NCBI GenBank assembly: GCA_030636065.1
Contig: DAOVXR010000069.1
Coordinates: 1 to 7,924, forward strand
Direction of reading: 5' to 3'
Origin: Sedimentisphaerales bacterium
GTDB lineage: Bacteria; Planctomycetota; Phycisphaerae; Sedimentisphaerales; SM23-30
DNA: 7,924 nucleotides
Part shown: positions 1-5,776 of the stretch, in pieces
Layout of the letters: the number at the start of each line of letters is the position of its first letter
Position numbering within the stretch: the stretch's first letter is position 1
Program-made: the position numbers and the translations under genes
The notes under the pieces: model-generated
Databases searched by the model: none
The model's input: the letters and a program-made list of their open reading frames with translations, nothing else
What the model was told of the DNA's origin: nothing

Positions 1-921
1 AACGACATTATAGCGGTCAGGAATCTGCCTGATTTCATTGATACCGACAACAGTACTGACTCTGATAACAGTGATGATTCCACTGTTGAAAGAACAGCCA
101 CGTTTCTATTGCGGGAGATGGAAATGACTTGGCGGTCGGCGTTCAGGAATAAGATTCCGCAAAACGCTCATTTGGTACTGGCAGGCCGAATCGGTCATAA
201 CAGCGAATTGGTTTCTATTATACAGAGTTCGTTACCTTGCCGAACCATATCGGTCGATTTAACAGCGAAGGTTACTGCGCCAAACTTACCTGATGTACCT
301 TGCGAACTGGGCCTTGCCCAGGGTATAGCTTTACGGGCACTGTCGCCGAACCAGATACCTGGCGTCAATTTTCTGAAGGCTGACATAGCACCGACTGCCG
401 AAATCGGTGTTTCGAAAAAGCACTTTGTTTTTACTTTGATATTGCTTGTTGCTCTTGCCTCGGTCTTTTTAATGCAATTATTCGTTCGTAGAGCACGGCT
501 GGAGAATAAAAACAATCTTATTAAGGCTCAAATCACTCAACTTTTTCGACAGACACTGCCGGATGAAAATAATATTGTTAATGCCGCAGCTCAGATGGGC
601 GACCACTTAAATCGATTGCGTAAGGAATATGAGTTCCTTGGCCCAATCGCTGGTGATTCGCTTGATGTTCTTGGAGTGTTGGACGCTCTTTCGGCCCATG
701 TTCCCCGGCAAATGAACATAAGCCTTGATTCGATTTTGATTGCTTCCTCATCTATACAGATTTCCGCTTGTTGCGATTCTTTTGAAACACCTTATTTATG
801 GAAAAAGGTCATGCAGGCCGTGCCTGGCTTTGCGACCGTATCGGTGGAAGTCCTGGACCGTAATCCTGACACACGGCTGGTAAAATTTACCGCCCATATT
901 TCACTACGCCTGGAGCCTTAA
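1..921 (+). CDS. gspL: Type II secretion system protein GspL (PilM/GspL-type), 3' part
   Basis: The frame is open from base 1, so the gene starts upstream and only its last 306 residues are here. GspL anchors the secretion ATPase GspE to the inner membrane and pairs with GspM in the assembly platform of type II secretion systems. About residues 37-121 resemble the C-terminal lobe of the PilM/GspL actin-like cytoplasmic domain: a strand followed by a glycine turn (LVLAGRIG), then the closing helix (LGLAQGIALRAL), then the VNFLKAD linker. One transmembrane helix follows at about 141-161 (HFVFTLILLVALASVFLMQLF). After it come a charged coiled-coil stretch and a periplasmic ferredoxin-like domain (VLGVLDALSAHVP through ISLRL). 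The linker and periplasmic part also resemble PilN, so a PilM-PilN fusion of a type IV pilus-like machine is the alternative. The neighbouring gspM supports the GspL call. The first internal ATG, at 109, lies inside the conserved domain and is not the real start. Confidence 0.8.
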   Translation, partial: NDIIAVRNLPDFIDTDNSTDSDNSDDSTVERTATFLLREMEMTWRSAFRNKIPQNAHLVLAGRIGHNSELVSIIQSSLPCRTISVDLTAKVTAPNLPDVPCELGLAQGIALRALSPNQIPGVNFLKADIAPTAEIGVSKKHFVFTLILLVALASVFLMQLFVRRARLENKNNLIKAQITQLFRQTLPDENNIVNAAAQMGDHLNRLRKEYEFLGPIAGDSLDVLGVLDALSAHVPRQMNISLDSILIASSSIQISACCDSFETPYLWKKVMQAVPGFATVSVEVLDRNPDTRLVKFTAHISLRLEP

Positions 922-926
922 TTATT

Positions 927-1451
927 ATGCGTTTGACTCGTAGGGAAAAACATCTTTCGTTCACCGCAGCAGCCTTTGTTGCCGCCTGGGTACTATATGC
1001 CTTTCTAACCGCCCCTGCCCTGGCTCGCATTAAGACTTTGCAACGGGTCATCCCGGAGAATACCGCTGCCTTGCGGGACCTGAAGGCCAAAAGTGCTGAA
1101 TATCTTACTTTGCGTAAGAGGTTTAATACTGTACAGCGCCAAATTGCCGAGCAGTCGGAAGATTTTAATCTGATGGCTTTTCTGGAAAAACTTACTGAAC
1201 AGCACAAGCTTACCGACCACGTTCTTTCTATGAAGCAGCAATCGCAACAGCTTGACGAACTTTACACGGAGGGCATAGTAATCATCGAATTACAGGACAT
1301 CACTTTCGAGCGGCTCGTGATAGGCTTACTTGCCGGGCTGGATTCCGCACCTGCCCCATTACAAATCAAAACGCTTAAGATAGTTAAAAACCCTTCTTCC
1401 AACGGCCTGATTAACGTCTCCATCCATATTTCCAACCTTTGCCCGAATTAG
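927..1451 (+). CDS. gspM: Type II secretion system protein GspM (PilO-like)
   Basis: The 174-residue product has the size and layout of GspM, the bitopic partner of GspL. A short basic cytoplasmic N-terminus (MRLTRREKH) is followed by one transmembrane helix at about residues 10-32, a heptad-like coiled coil at about 35-80, and a small periplasmic ferredoxin-like domain at about 84-172 (LMAFLEKLTEQHKL, then IIELQDITFERLVIGLLAGL, then INVSIHISNL). It starts 5 nt after the gspL stop codon, so the two are almost certainly co-transcribed. A GGAG at 912-915, 11 nt before the ATG, may serve as ribosome binding site. GspM stabilises GspL and the GspE-GspL complex in the inner membrane. No further secretion gene follows; the next gene is convergent, so this looks like the end of the operon. 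PilO of a type IV pilus-like system is the alternative family name, as the two share a fold. Confidence 0.75.
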   Translation: MRLTRREKHLSFTAAAFVAAWVLYAFLTAPALARIKTLQRVIPENTAALRDLKAKSAEYLTLRKRFNTVQRQIAEQSEDFNLMAFLEKLTEQHKLTDHVLSMKQQSQQLDELYTEGIVIIELQDITFERLVIGLLAGLDSAPAPLQIKTLKIVKNPSSNGLINVSIHISNLCPN

Positions 1452-1493
1452 CGGCAGCCAACCAAAAAACAGAAGTGGTTCAGGAAAAATTTC

Positions 1494-2591
1494 TTACATA
1501 AACTCTGATTTTTTCCGATAACACCCTTTTGTCGTTATGATTTGGCGAAGGAGTTCGAAATTTTCGAGCGATACATCCGGGCCGATGGAGTGAGTGCCCA
1601 AAACAAGTCCGCCATTTTTGCCGGCCTCGATAGTTTCTTCGACATGTTGCCGAATACGATCCGGATTATTGCCGGGCAATATTTTGGTGTTGCACAGCCC
1701 ACCGATAAAACTTAATCGGCCGTGATATTTGTCCATAAGCTCCGGTATGTTCAGGCCCGCCGCAGGCTCCACCGGATTGATTCCGTCGATGCCCGCTTCT
1801 ATCAGCAAATCGAGCAACGGTGACAGATTGCCGTCACAATGCAAAATCACCCAACGGGCGCCAGCGGCTTTCAATGCCGACACGAGACGTTTATAGACGG
1901 GCAAAAAGATACGTTCGAAAGTTTTGGGCGAAAACATAGGGGCGCTGATGTTACACATATCATCGAATATCCATACCCCGAATTCATAAGCGTCCGCTCG
2001 CCGCAACGATTCCAAACCAACCTGTAAAAGATGATCGGCGACTTTTTCAACTATCGCTATGGCAAAGGATTCGTCCTGCAGTAAATCCATCAGAAAATCG
2101 GTTTCGCCCCGGAAAAAGGTGCTGCGGATAAAGGGACCGCCGATCTTGATAAATACCGCCCTGCCTTTTCGGCGTTGTTCAGTTACCTCTTTAAGGAAAT
2201 CATTATAACGCAGGGACAGATCAGCCGGTTCGAATTCGATGGCCTCAAGGTCCTTTGGCGTCTTTAACAAACGTTCGGCAACCTCGTAAAATGTAGTCCC
2301 TTTTTTAGTACGAATAATTCTGCCCCAGCCGTCGTCGGAAAAGACATCGTCCCCTTTTCTTTCGATCTCGCCCATACGCGATGGAAAAAATTCTTCCCGC
2401 GCTACCGGCACACACAGGCCGTTTCCGAAATAATCTTCTATTTCGATATCCGTTCGAGAATTATCTCGTTGACGCCAGATCGCGGTAAATTCGTCCCAAA
2501 ACGCGTTAATGAATACCGGCAGCCGATCAGGAGCCTGAAACGAAAGCGCTTTCTTGACCAGGTCGGCGGAATCGCTTGAAATAATACTCAT
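1494..2591 (-). CDS. UroD-superfamily protein (MtaA/HemE-like fold), not a true HemE
   Basis: The 365-residue protein spans the whole uroporphyrinogen decarboxylase/cobalamin methyltransferase TIM barrel. Family landmarks are the N-terminal LSFQAPDRLPVF, the mid-barrel WIFDDM at about 207-212 followed by MFSPKTFERIFLPVYKRL, HCDGN at 251-255, FIGGLCNT at about 295-302, and the C-terminal GTHSIGPDVSLENF. HemE's substrate-binding arginine motif (RxPVWxMRQAGRY) is missing, so it should not be a heme-pathway decarboxylase. The Zn motif of MtaA-type methyltransferases is HxC...C; here the equivalent positions read H251-x-D253...H334. Such paralogues are numerous in Planctomycetes, Lentisphaerae and Verrucomicrobia, mostly of unknown reaction; transfer of a methyl or other C1 group, or a decarboxylation, is possible. 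The gene follows the Gfo/Idh/MocA gene by 27 nt, so the two probably act on one pathway, perhaps sugar or cyclitol breakdown (inference). A weak Shine-Dalgarno (GAAGGGAT) lies at 2601-2608. Confidence 0.85.
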   Translation of the reverse strand: MSIISSDSADLVKKALSFQAPDRLPVFINAFWDEFTAIWRQRDNSRTDIEIEDYFGNGLCVPVAREEFFPSRMGEIERKGDDVFSDDGWGRIIRTKKGTTFYEVAERLLKTPKDLEAIEFEPADLSLRYNDFLKEVTEQRRKGRAVFIKIGGPFIRSTFFRGETDFLMDLLQDESFAIAIVEKVADHLLQVGLESLRRADAYEFGVWIFDDMCNISAPMFSPKTFERIFLPVYKRLVSALKAAGARWVILHCDGNLSPLLDLLIEAGIDGINPVEPAAGLNIPELMDKYHGRLSFIGGLCNTKILPGNNPDRIRQHVEETIEAGKNGGLVLGTHSIGPDVSLENFELLRQIITTKGCYRKKSEFM

Positions 2592-2600
2592 ACAACTATT

Positions 2601-2608
2601 ATCCCTTC
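2601..2608 (-). promoter_or_regulatory. Weak ribosome binding site of the UroD-like gene
   Basis: On the minus strand GAAGGGAT lies 9 nt before the ATG at 2591, within the 27-nt gap after the oxidoreductase stop codon. The GAAGG core is about 12 nt from the start, which is longer than ideal. It supports translation of the second gene from a shared transcript. Confidence 0.4.
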
Positions 2609-2618
2609 AAATCTTAAA

Positions 2619-3773
2619 TCATAAAATTTGCGGTTTTCCCGTCTCGATCGAACTGCGGGCCGCCAGAGCGCATGCAATAGTTCGATTACTGTCAACAGGG
2701 CCTGCGTTCGCGGGTTTTTCTTTTTTAATAACCCGTTCGCAAAATTCTTCCAGCGCAATACCCCATCCCTTATCGGAGGTATAATTAATTTGTGGGACGG
2801 GAGGGTCGCCCAGCAGTTTATCGGATTTTTCCCATGATTGCGTATCGGCACTGTCCTCCAAAACACCCGATTCCCGCATGGCTCGATAGTAAAATTGACG
2901 CAATTTCAACATAGCCGCCCATCCGTCCGCGGCAAACGCCTTGACGTGAGAATTATCACATCGATCATAAGCCCTTCCGGGGAAACATTGTTTTGCGGAC
3001 AGGCTTGTATTTCCATAGCTCCGAACCTCCACAAAATCATCCATTTCAATACTCGCCCGGTCCAGAACCGCTTCCATGCGTTCTTTAGGCTGTGCCAATG
3101 ACCCCCATGAGGAAGATAAAATTGTGGCGTTACTGTTATCTGAGAATTTAATTGTTATCAATGCGTCATTGAATCGGCTCTCCACCGCATAAACAGAAAC
3201 AGGCTCGGCCTGAATCAGGTAATATAATAAATCAAATATATGTACGATCTCGATCAGCAGGCGGTCCTGTTTTTTCCAGTTCTGGCTGGGCGGTCGTATT
3301 CGGTCGTCGTCGCAGATTCGATAAAAAATGGTAACCGGCCTGTCGGCTGATTCGAATGCTTTTTTCATATATTGTGTCGCCGGCGCGAATCGCCGATTAA
3401 AACCGACAGCCACCGGAACATCATACTGTCCGGATAATTCCTGAATGACCTTTCCGTCGGCAAGGTTTTCCGATAATGGTTTTTCGATGTAAACCGGCTT
3501 CCTTTTTTTCAACGCCGCTTTCACAATATCGGGATGAAATTTCGGAACAATGCCCGCGACTAAAATATCAACATCCTGATCCTCCACTACATCCTGCCAT
3601 CGTGTGGTGATTTTGCGGGGCTTATAAAATGACGAGACCTGTTCCAGCCTTTGACGGTCCTGGTCTGCGAGATAATACAATGATAAATTCTCACTTCTGA
3701 CAATGGTCTGTATATGCTGCCGGCTCATAAACTGTCCGCAGCCGATCACTCCTAACCGAATTTTTTCGCTCAT
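2619..3773 (-). CDS. Gfo/Idh/MocA-family NAD(P)-dependent oxidoreductase
   Basis: The 384-residue cytosolic enzyme has the two-domain architecture of the family. An N-terminal Rossmann fold carries the dinucleotide motif GVIGCGQF at about residues 8-15. It is followed by the strand-helix series ending in the signature EKPL at 97-100, where K98 is the conserved catalytic/substrate lysine. The C-terminal alpha/beta substrate domain contains the helix EIVHIFDLLYYL with H178 and D181 at the usual catalytic His/Asp positions. The glycines that normally precede this helix are replaced (DRLLIEIVH), a small deviation. Members oxidise or reduce sugars, cyclitols or sugar nucleotides with NAD(P); the sequence does not reveal the substrate. 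It is the first gene of a minus-strand pair with the UroD-like gene and has a good Shine-Dalgarno, which fixes the start. Upstream lies the hairpin-rich spacer. Confidence 0.9.
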   Translation of the reverse strand: MSEKIRLGVIGCGQFMSRQHIQTIVRSENLSLYYLADQDRQRLEQVSSFYKPRKITTRWQDVVEDQDVDILVAGIVPKFHPDIVKAALKKRKPVYIEKPLSENLADGKVIQELSGQYDVPVAVGFNRRFAPATQYMKKAFESADRPVTIFYRICDDDRIRPPSQNWKKQDRLLIEIVHIFDLLYYLIQAEPVSVYAVESRFNDALITIKFSDNSNATILSSSWGSLAQPKERMEAVLDRASIEMDDFVEVRSYGNTSLSAKQCFPGRAYDRCDNSHVKAFAADGWAAMLKLRQFYYRAMRESGVLEDSADTQSWEKSDKLLGDPPVPQINYTSDKGWGIALEEFCERVIKKEKPANAGPVDSNRTIACALAARSSIETGKPQIL

Positions 3774-3780
3774 ATATCCA

Positions 3781-3786
3781 CACCTC
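3781..3786 (-). promoter_or_regulatory. Ribosome binding site of the Gfo/Idh/MocA gene
   Basis: On the minus strand GAGGTG sits 7 nt before the ATG at 3773. This is the best Shine-Dalgarno match of any gene in the window and decides the start codon. Confidence 0.6.
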
Positions 3787-3821
3787 GAAATAGTGGGGTC
3801 AAACAGGTTATTTTACGAAAC

Positions 3822-3850
3822 AAAGCCATTTTTGTTGCCGTCCAGGCTTT
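3822..3850. repeat. Inverted repeat AAAGCC/GGCTTT
   Basis: AAAGCC at 3822-3827 pairs with GGCTTT at 3845-3850 around a 17-base loop. It borders the GC-rich hairpin cluster. A short stem with a long loop is weak evidence alone; it may be the edge of the composite repeat. Confidence 0.3.
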
Positions 3851-3854
3851 TTAG

Positions 3855-3959
3855 CCGCCTGTGGCGGACTTTCTTTCGCCCTTTCAGGGCTTTAGAGTAA
3901 ATGGCGGGCATGGCCCGCCCTACTTAACTACTTCAGAACCCCCAGGATAAACCTGGGGG
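3855..3959. repeat. REP/BIME-like cluster of four GC-rich hairpins
   Basis: Four perfect stems with small loops follow each other within 105 bases: CCGCC-TGT-GGCGG at 3855-3867; GCCCT-TTC-AGGGC at 3878-3890; GGCGGGC-ATG-GCCCGCC at 3903-3919; and CCCCCAGG-ATAAA-CCTGGGGG at 3939-3959. The spacers are AT-rich. Dense short palindromes in a non-coding spacer are the hallmark of REP/BIME-type interspersed repeats, which are often mobilised by a RAYT transposase; none is encoded in this window. They could also stabilise or attenuate the phosphotransferase transcript, which runs into them from the right. That this is a multi-copy family is an inference from the look of the sequence. Confidence 0.6.
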
Positions 3960-3985
3960 CTAATAAATGCGTGGGGCAATTAGTC

Positions 3986-4002
3986 CACCCCTATATAGGG
4001 TG
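3986..4002. repeat. 12-bp perfect palindrome, possible operator or hairpin
   Basis: CCCTATATAGGG at 3989-4000 reads the same on both strands, and flanking bases extend it to a CACCC/GGGTG pair at 3986-4002. It lies about 215 bases upstream of the oxidoreductase start. It could be a dimeric regulator site or another member of the neighbouring hairpin cluster; the sequence does not decide. Confidence 0.35.
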
Positions 4003-4156
4003 AACTGTTGTATTTGCGCGCATTTTATGGCTATTATCGCGAGTGTAAAAATCGTAAGTAGCGGAGCTATATAGAGATAAAAAAATAAATAATTGTTGCT
4101 TCGTTACTCATAGCGTTGCCCTGTGTGCGCGACAAGACCATTTTACACCTTCAGAG

Positions 4157-5200
4157 CTAAGAAAGAGAATCCGCCTGCAGGCGACGGAAGAAATCCGCAC
4201 TTTGCTCATCGAGCCAATCAATTATCTCGAAAAATCGGTCGAGAGCGAATGAAACTTTTTGTTCTTTTTCGACTTTCCGGGTTCCCCGCAGACGTATCTG
4301 GAGCCATCTGGAACGCATCAGCCACGGCAGCGCAGACCATTCCATCTCGGTCAATTCACTGATTTGCTGATAGCCCGCTAAAAAAACCAGAGATCGCTCA
4401 AAATCACATTCGAAGGGCTGGACAAGAGAACAAATATCATCCGGGTTCATAACGGCAGGCCGTCGAGCGGCAAAAAACATCAGGCCGTCGCTAACGTCTC
4501 TCATGCGGGCCTGCCGGCTCAGGTAGTCGAAATCATAAACCGCACTTACATGAGAATCCCTGAACCGAAAATTTCCCGGATGGACGTCACCATGAATGAT
4601 TGCTTCAGGTAACTTCTCATATAGCGCCTCATCCAGCATTTTTTTAACCAGGTCAATCTGATTACCGATCCGAGCCATTTCTTTTTTCGCCGCGTCGCCG
4701 GAGCATAGTATATCCAATTGTCGAAAATATTCAACCATCAGATCAGGATGATCCTCTCGTTGCCAATCGTTTTTGCCGGATGGTATATTGTCCTGCGATA
4801 TCGCGTGAAATCGGGCCAGAAATCGCCCGAGATTATGCAACGTGTGAAGATCATTTATATCAAAGGGTTCGCCTTCGACCCAGGAAAGAATTTCCCATAC
4901 GTGCACACCGCTGACAAACCAGCTTTTCCCATCAGGTCGCCTGCGAGGACAAGGAACCGGCAAACCCGCCCGATGTAGCCGCCACAACACCTCATGATCG
5001 AATCGAACCATGTCTTCCCCGGCAAACTCCGCCGGACGAACCCGAAGGACAAATCTGCCTTGAGAAGTCAGAACATCGAACTTCCGGGTTGCCGTACCAC
5101 CCAAAGCTTTAATAGATTTCGGCAAGGCTAAATCGGCAGCCTTTATGACTTCTTTTACTTCATTTACTTCATTTTCACTAACAGTACTGTACGATTTCAT
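4157..5200 (-). CDS. Aminoglycoside phosphotransferase (APH)/RdoA-type kinase family protein
   Basis: From the preferred ATG at 5200 the product has 347 residues. It carries the APH-family kinase core: the N-lobe strand GRFVLRVRP, an alpha-C-like HEVLWRL, the hinge WEILSWVEGEPF, the catalytic loop HGDVHPGN (Asp base, His, Asn) and the metal-binding YDFDYLS, in which the first Asp of DFD matches the Mg-coordinating aspartate. A helical C-terminal region follows. Length and motifs fit the RdoA/SrkA (YihE), homoserine kinase II and choline kinase-like group of soluble ATP-dependent phosphotransferases. The substrate is unknown and antibiotic resistance should not be assumed. The frame extends 22 codons further, to an ATG at 5266 that lies inside the tRNA remnant, with further ATGs at 5227 and 5218. 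I prefer 5200 because the product then begins directly before the domain (MKSYSTVSENEV). No start has a good Shine-Dalgarno. The gene is alone on its strand here and divergent from the V-ATPase operon. Confidence 0.85.
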   Translation of the reverse strand: MKSYSTVSENEVNEVKEVIKAADLALPKSIKALGGTATRKFDVLTSQGRFVLRVRPAEFAGEDMVRFDHEVLWRLHRAGLPVPCPRRRPDGKSWFVSGVHVWEILSWVEGEPFDINDLHTLHNLGRFLARFHAISQDNIPSGKNDWQREDHPDLMVEYFRQLDILCSGDAAKKEMARIGNQIDLVKKMLDEALYEKLPEAIIHGDVHPGNFRFRDSHVSAVYDFDYLSRQARMRDVSDGLMFFAARRPAVMNPDDICSLVQPFECDFERSLVFLAGYQQISELTEMEWSALPWLMRSRWLQIRLRGTRKVEKEQKVSFALDRFFEIIDWLDEQSADFFRRLQADSLS

Positions 5201-5261
5201 TTTTGTTCTGTAACACATACCACCCATTTTACCACAAATACTTACAAGCGCGATATTCAAA

Positions 5262-5303
5262 CTCATAACCCGGAGGTCGCAGGTTTGAATCCTGCCTCCG
5301 CTA
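5262..5303 (+). pseudogene. 3' half of initiator tRNA-Met (CAT); probable att site remnant
   Basis: The 42 bases match a tRNA from the anticodon loop to the discriminator base. They comprise loop CTCATAA (5262-5268, anticodon CAT at 5264-5266), 3' anticodon strand CCCGG, variable loop AGGTC, T-stem GCAGG, T-loop TTTGAAT, T-stem CCTGC, 3' acceptor strand CTCCGCT and A73. CTCATAA followed by CCC is the signature of the bacterial initiator tRNA, whose anticodon stem has three G-C pairs. No 5' half exists: the 31 bases before it lack a D-arm, a 5' anticodon strand (CCGGG) and an AGCGGAG-like acceptor strand. CCA is not encoded. A break at the anticodon loop is typical of integrase crossover in tRNA genes, so this is probably the duplicated attachment core at one end of an integrated element. 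It cannot make a functional tRNA. Confidence 0.8.
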
Positions 5304-5349
5304 TTCGTAAATCCTGTTAGGCCAGTTAGTTACGAATGGCCTTCTTTTT
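5303..5349 (+). terminator. Probable terminator behind the tRNA remnant
   Basis: ATTCGTAA at 5303-5310 and TTACGAAT at 5330-5337 form a perfect 8-bp inverted repeat. An alternative inner/outer pairing is AGGCC (5319-5323) with GGCCT (5338-5342), followed by a T-rich tract ending TTCTTTTT (to 5349). This is what one expects right after a tRNA gene, and it suggests that the original tRNA downstream flank is preserved here. Confidence 0.5.
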
Positions 5350-5363
5350 GCGCCGACCCCGTT

Positions 5364-5383
5364 GCAACTAAACCGCAACTAAA
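5364..5383 (+). repeat. Two 9-bp direct repeats GCAACTAAA
   Basis: GCAACTAAA occurs at 5364-5372 and again at 5375-5383, an 11-bp period, about 60 bases beyond the tRNA 3' end. Paired short direct repeats near an attachment core resemble arm-type binding sites of tyrosine integrases or sites for a small DNA-binding protein. Chance is not excluded. Confidence 0.3.
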
Positions 5384-5387
5384 AAAC

Positions 5388-5416
5388 TTGAACACCAGGG
5401 TCAACATGGTTATCAT
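5388..5416 (+). promoter_or_regulatory. Candidate sigma-70 promoter of the V-ATPase operon
   Basis: TTGAAC (5388-5393) and TATCAT (5411-5416) are separated by exactly 17 bases; the -10 matches the consensus at 5 of 6 positions and the -35 at 4 of 6. Transcription would begin near 5423-5424, only one or two bases before the ATG at 5425, giving a nearly leaderless mRNA. This fits the absence of any Shine-Dalgarno in front of that start. Confidence 0.4.
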
Positions 5417-5424
5417 GGCGGCCT

Positions 5425-5775
5425 ATGAAGCAGATTATAGAAAAGGTACTTGAGGCGGAAGCGGCGGCGGCAGCGAGGCTGAAGACAGCGCAAGAGCAGG
5501 CGGCAGCGATGACAGCGAAGGCGGAGGCAGCCAGTCTGGACCGGGTCAATCAGGCAAAGCAACAGTGCCAACAGCAGATGCGGGCTATCATCAAGGAGGC
5601 GACAGAGTCGGCGGATCAGGTTCGGGCGGAGATGGTAAAGCGGTCGGGGCAGCAGTCGCGGGATATTCTGACGAAGAATCCCGCCCGGGTGGACAAACTG
5701 GCCCAGACGATTTGCGAGATGGTTATTGGCACATCCGCAGTGAATAATACCGAATCACAGCCAAGTGACAAATGA
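5425..5775 (+). CDS. V/A-type ATPase peripheral-stalk subunit, H/G-like (AhaH/NtpF family)
   Basis: The 116-residue product is nearly all helix and strongly coiled-coil. Residues 1-75 are rich in Ala, Glu, Lys and Gln with heptad spacing (EKVLEAEAAAAARLKTAQEQ and onward), and a short C-terminal region follows. Size, composition and position at the head of a V-ATPase operon fit the small peripheral-stalk subunit (subunit H of archaeal A-ATPase, NtpF of Enterococcus, G of Thermus). This subunit pairs with subunit E to form the stator that links the A3B3 head to subunit I. Assignment rests on context as much as on sequence, because coiled coils align poorly; a fragmentary subunit E is less likely given the length. 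The stop codon is 1 nt before the ATG of the subunit C gene. No Shine-Dalgarno is visible. Confidence 0.65.
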   Translation: MKQIIEKVLEAEAAAAARLKTAQEQAAAMTAKAEAASLDRVNQAKQQCQQQMRAIIKEATESADQVRAEMVKRSGQQSRDILTKNPARVDKLAQTICEMVIGTSAVNNTESQPSDK

Positions 5776-5776
5776 A

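Larger units (their letters stand above)
3774..4156. other. 383-base non-coding spacer with hairpin cluster
   Basis: There is no convincing gene between the oxidoreductase start and the phosphotransferase stop; open frames here are short and resemble nothing I know. The part next to the oxidoreductase (about 3820-4002) is packed with inverted repeats, listed separately. The rest (4003-4156) is AT-rich, with a run of A/T at 4077-4094, and could hold the minus-strand promoter of the oxidoreductase operon, but I see no clear -35/-10 pair. No hairpin is followed by a clean T-tract on the minus strand, so a classical terminator for the phosphotransferase gene is not visible. Confidence 0.6.

Noticed and set aside
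1452..1493. A bidirectional terminator between the convergent gspM and UroD-like genes.
   Set aside because: There are A- and T-rich runs but no stable GC stem, so no terminator can be supported.
1416..1500. A short open stretch in another frame at and beyond the gspM stop (reading PELAAANQKTEVVQEKFLT), as a frameshifted GspM tail or next gene.
   Set aside because: It is only about 28 codons between stops, has no start codon or ribosome binding site, and GspM already ends after its last domain strand at 1451.
1494..2591. HemE, uroporphyrinogen decarboxylase of heme biosynthesis.
   Set aside because: The conserved substrate-binding arginine motif near the N-terminus is absent and no heme genes are adjacent.
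4060..4066. AGCGGAG, the exact complement of the tRNA remnant's 3' acceptor strand, as a possible displaced tRNA 5' end.
   Set aside because: The bases after it are AT-rich and show no D-arm or 5' anticodon strand, so a 7-base chance match is the simpler explanation.
4123..4362. Plus-strand 79-codon open frame at the 3' end of the phosphotransferase gene.
   Set aside because: Most of it lies antisense inside the conserved kinase gene, and its composition and product resemble no protein.
4157..5200. Antibiotic-resistance phosphotransferase.
   Set aside because: Only the general APH-family catalytic motifs are visible; most chromosomal members of this family are not resistance enzymes and nothing around it suggests resistance.
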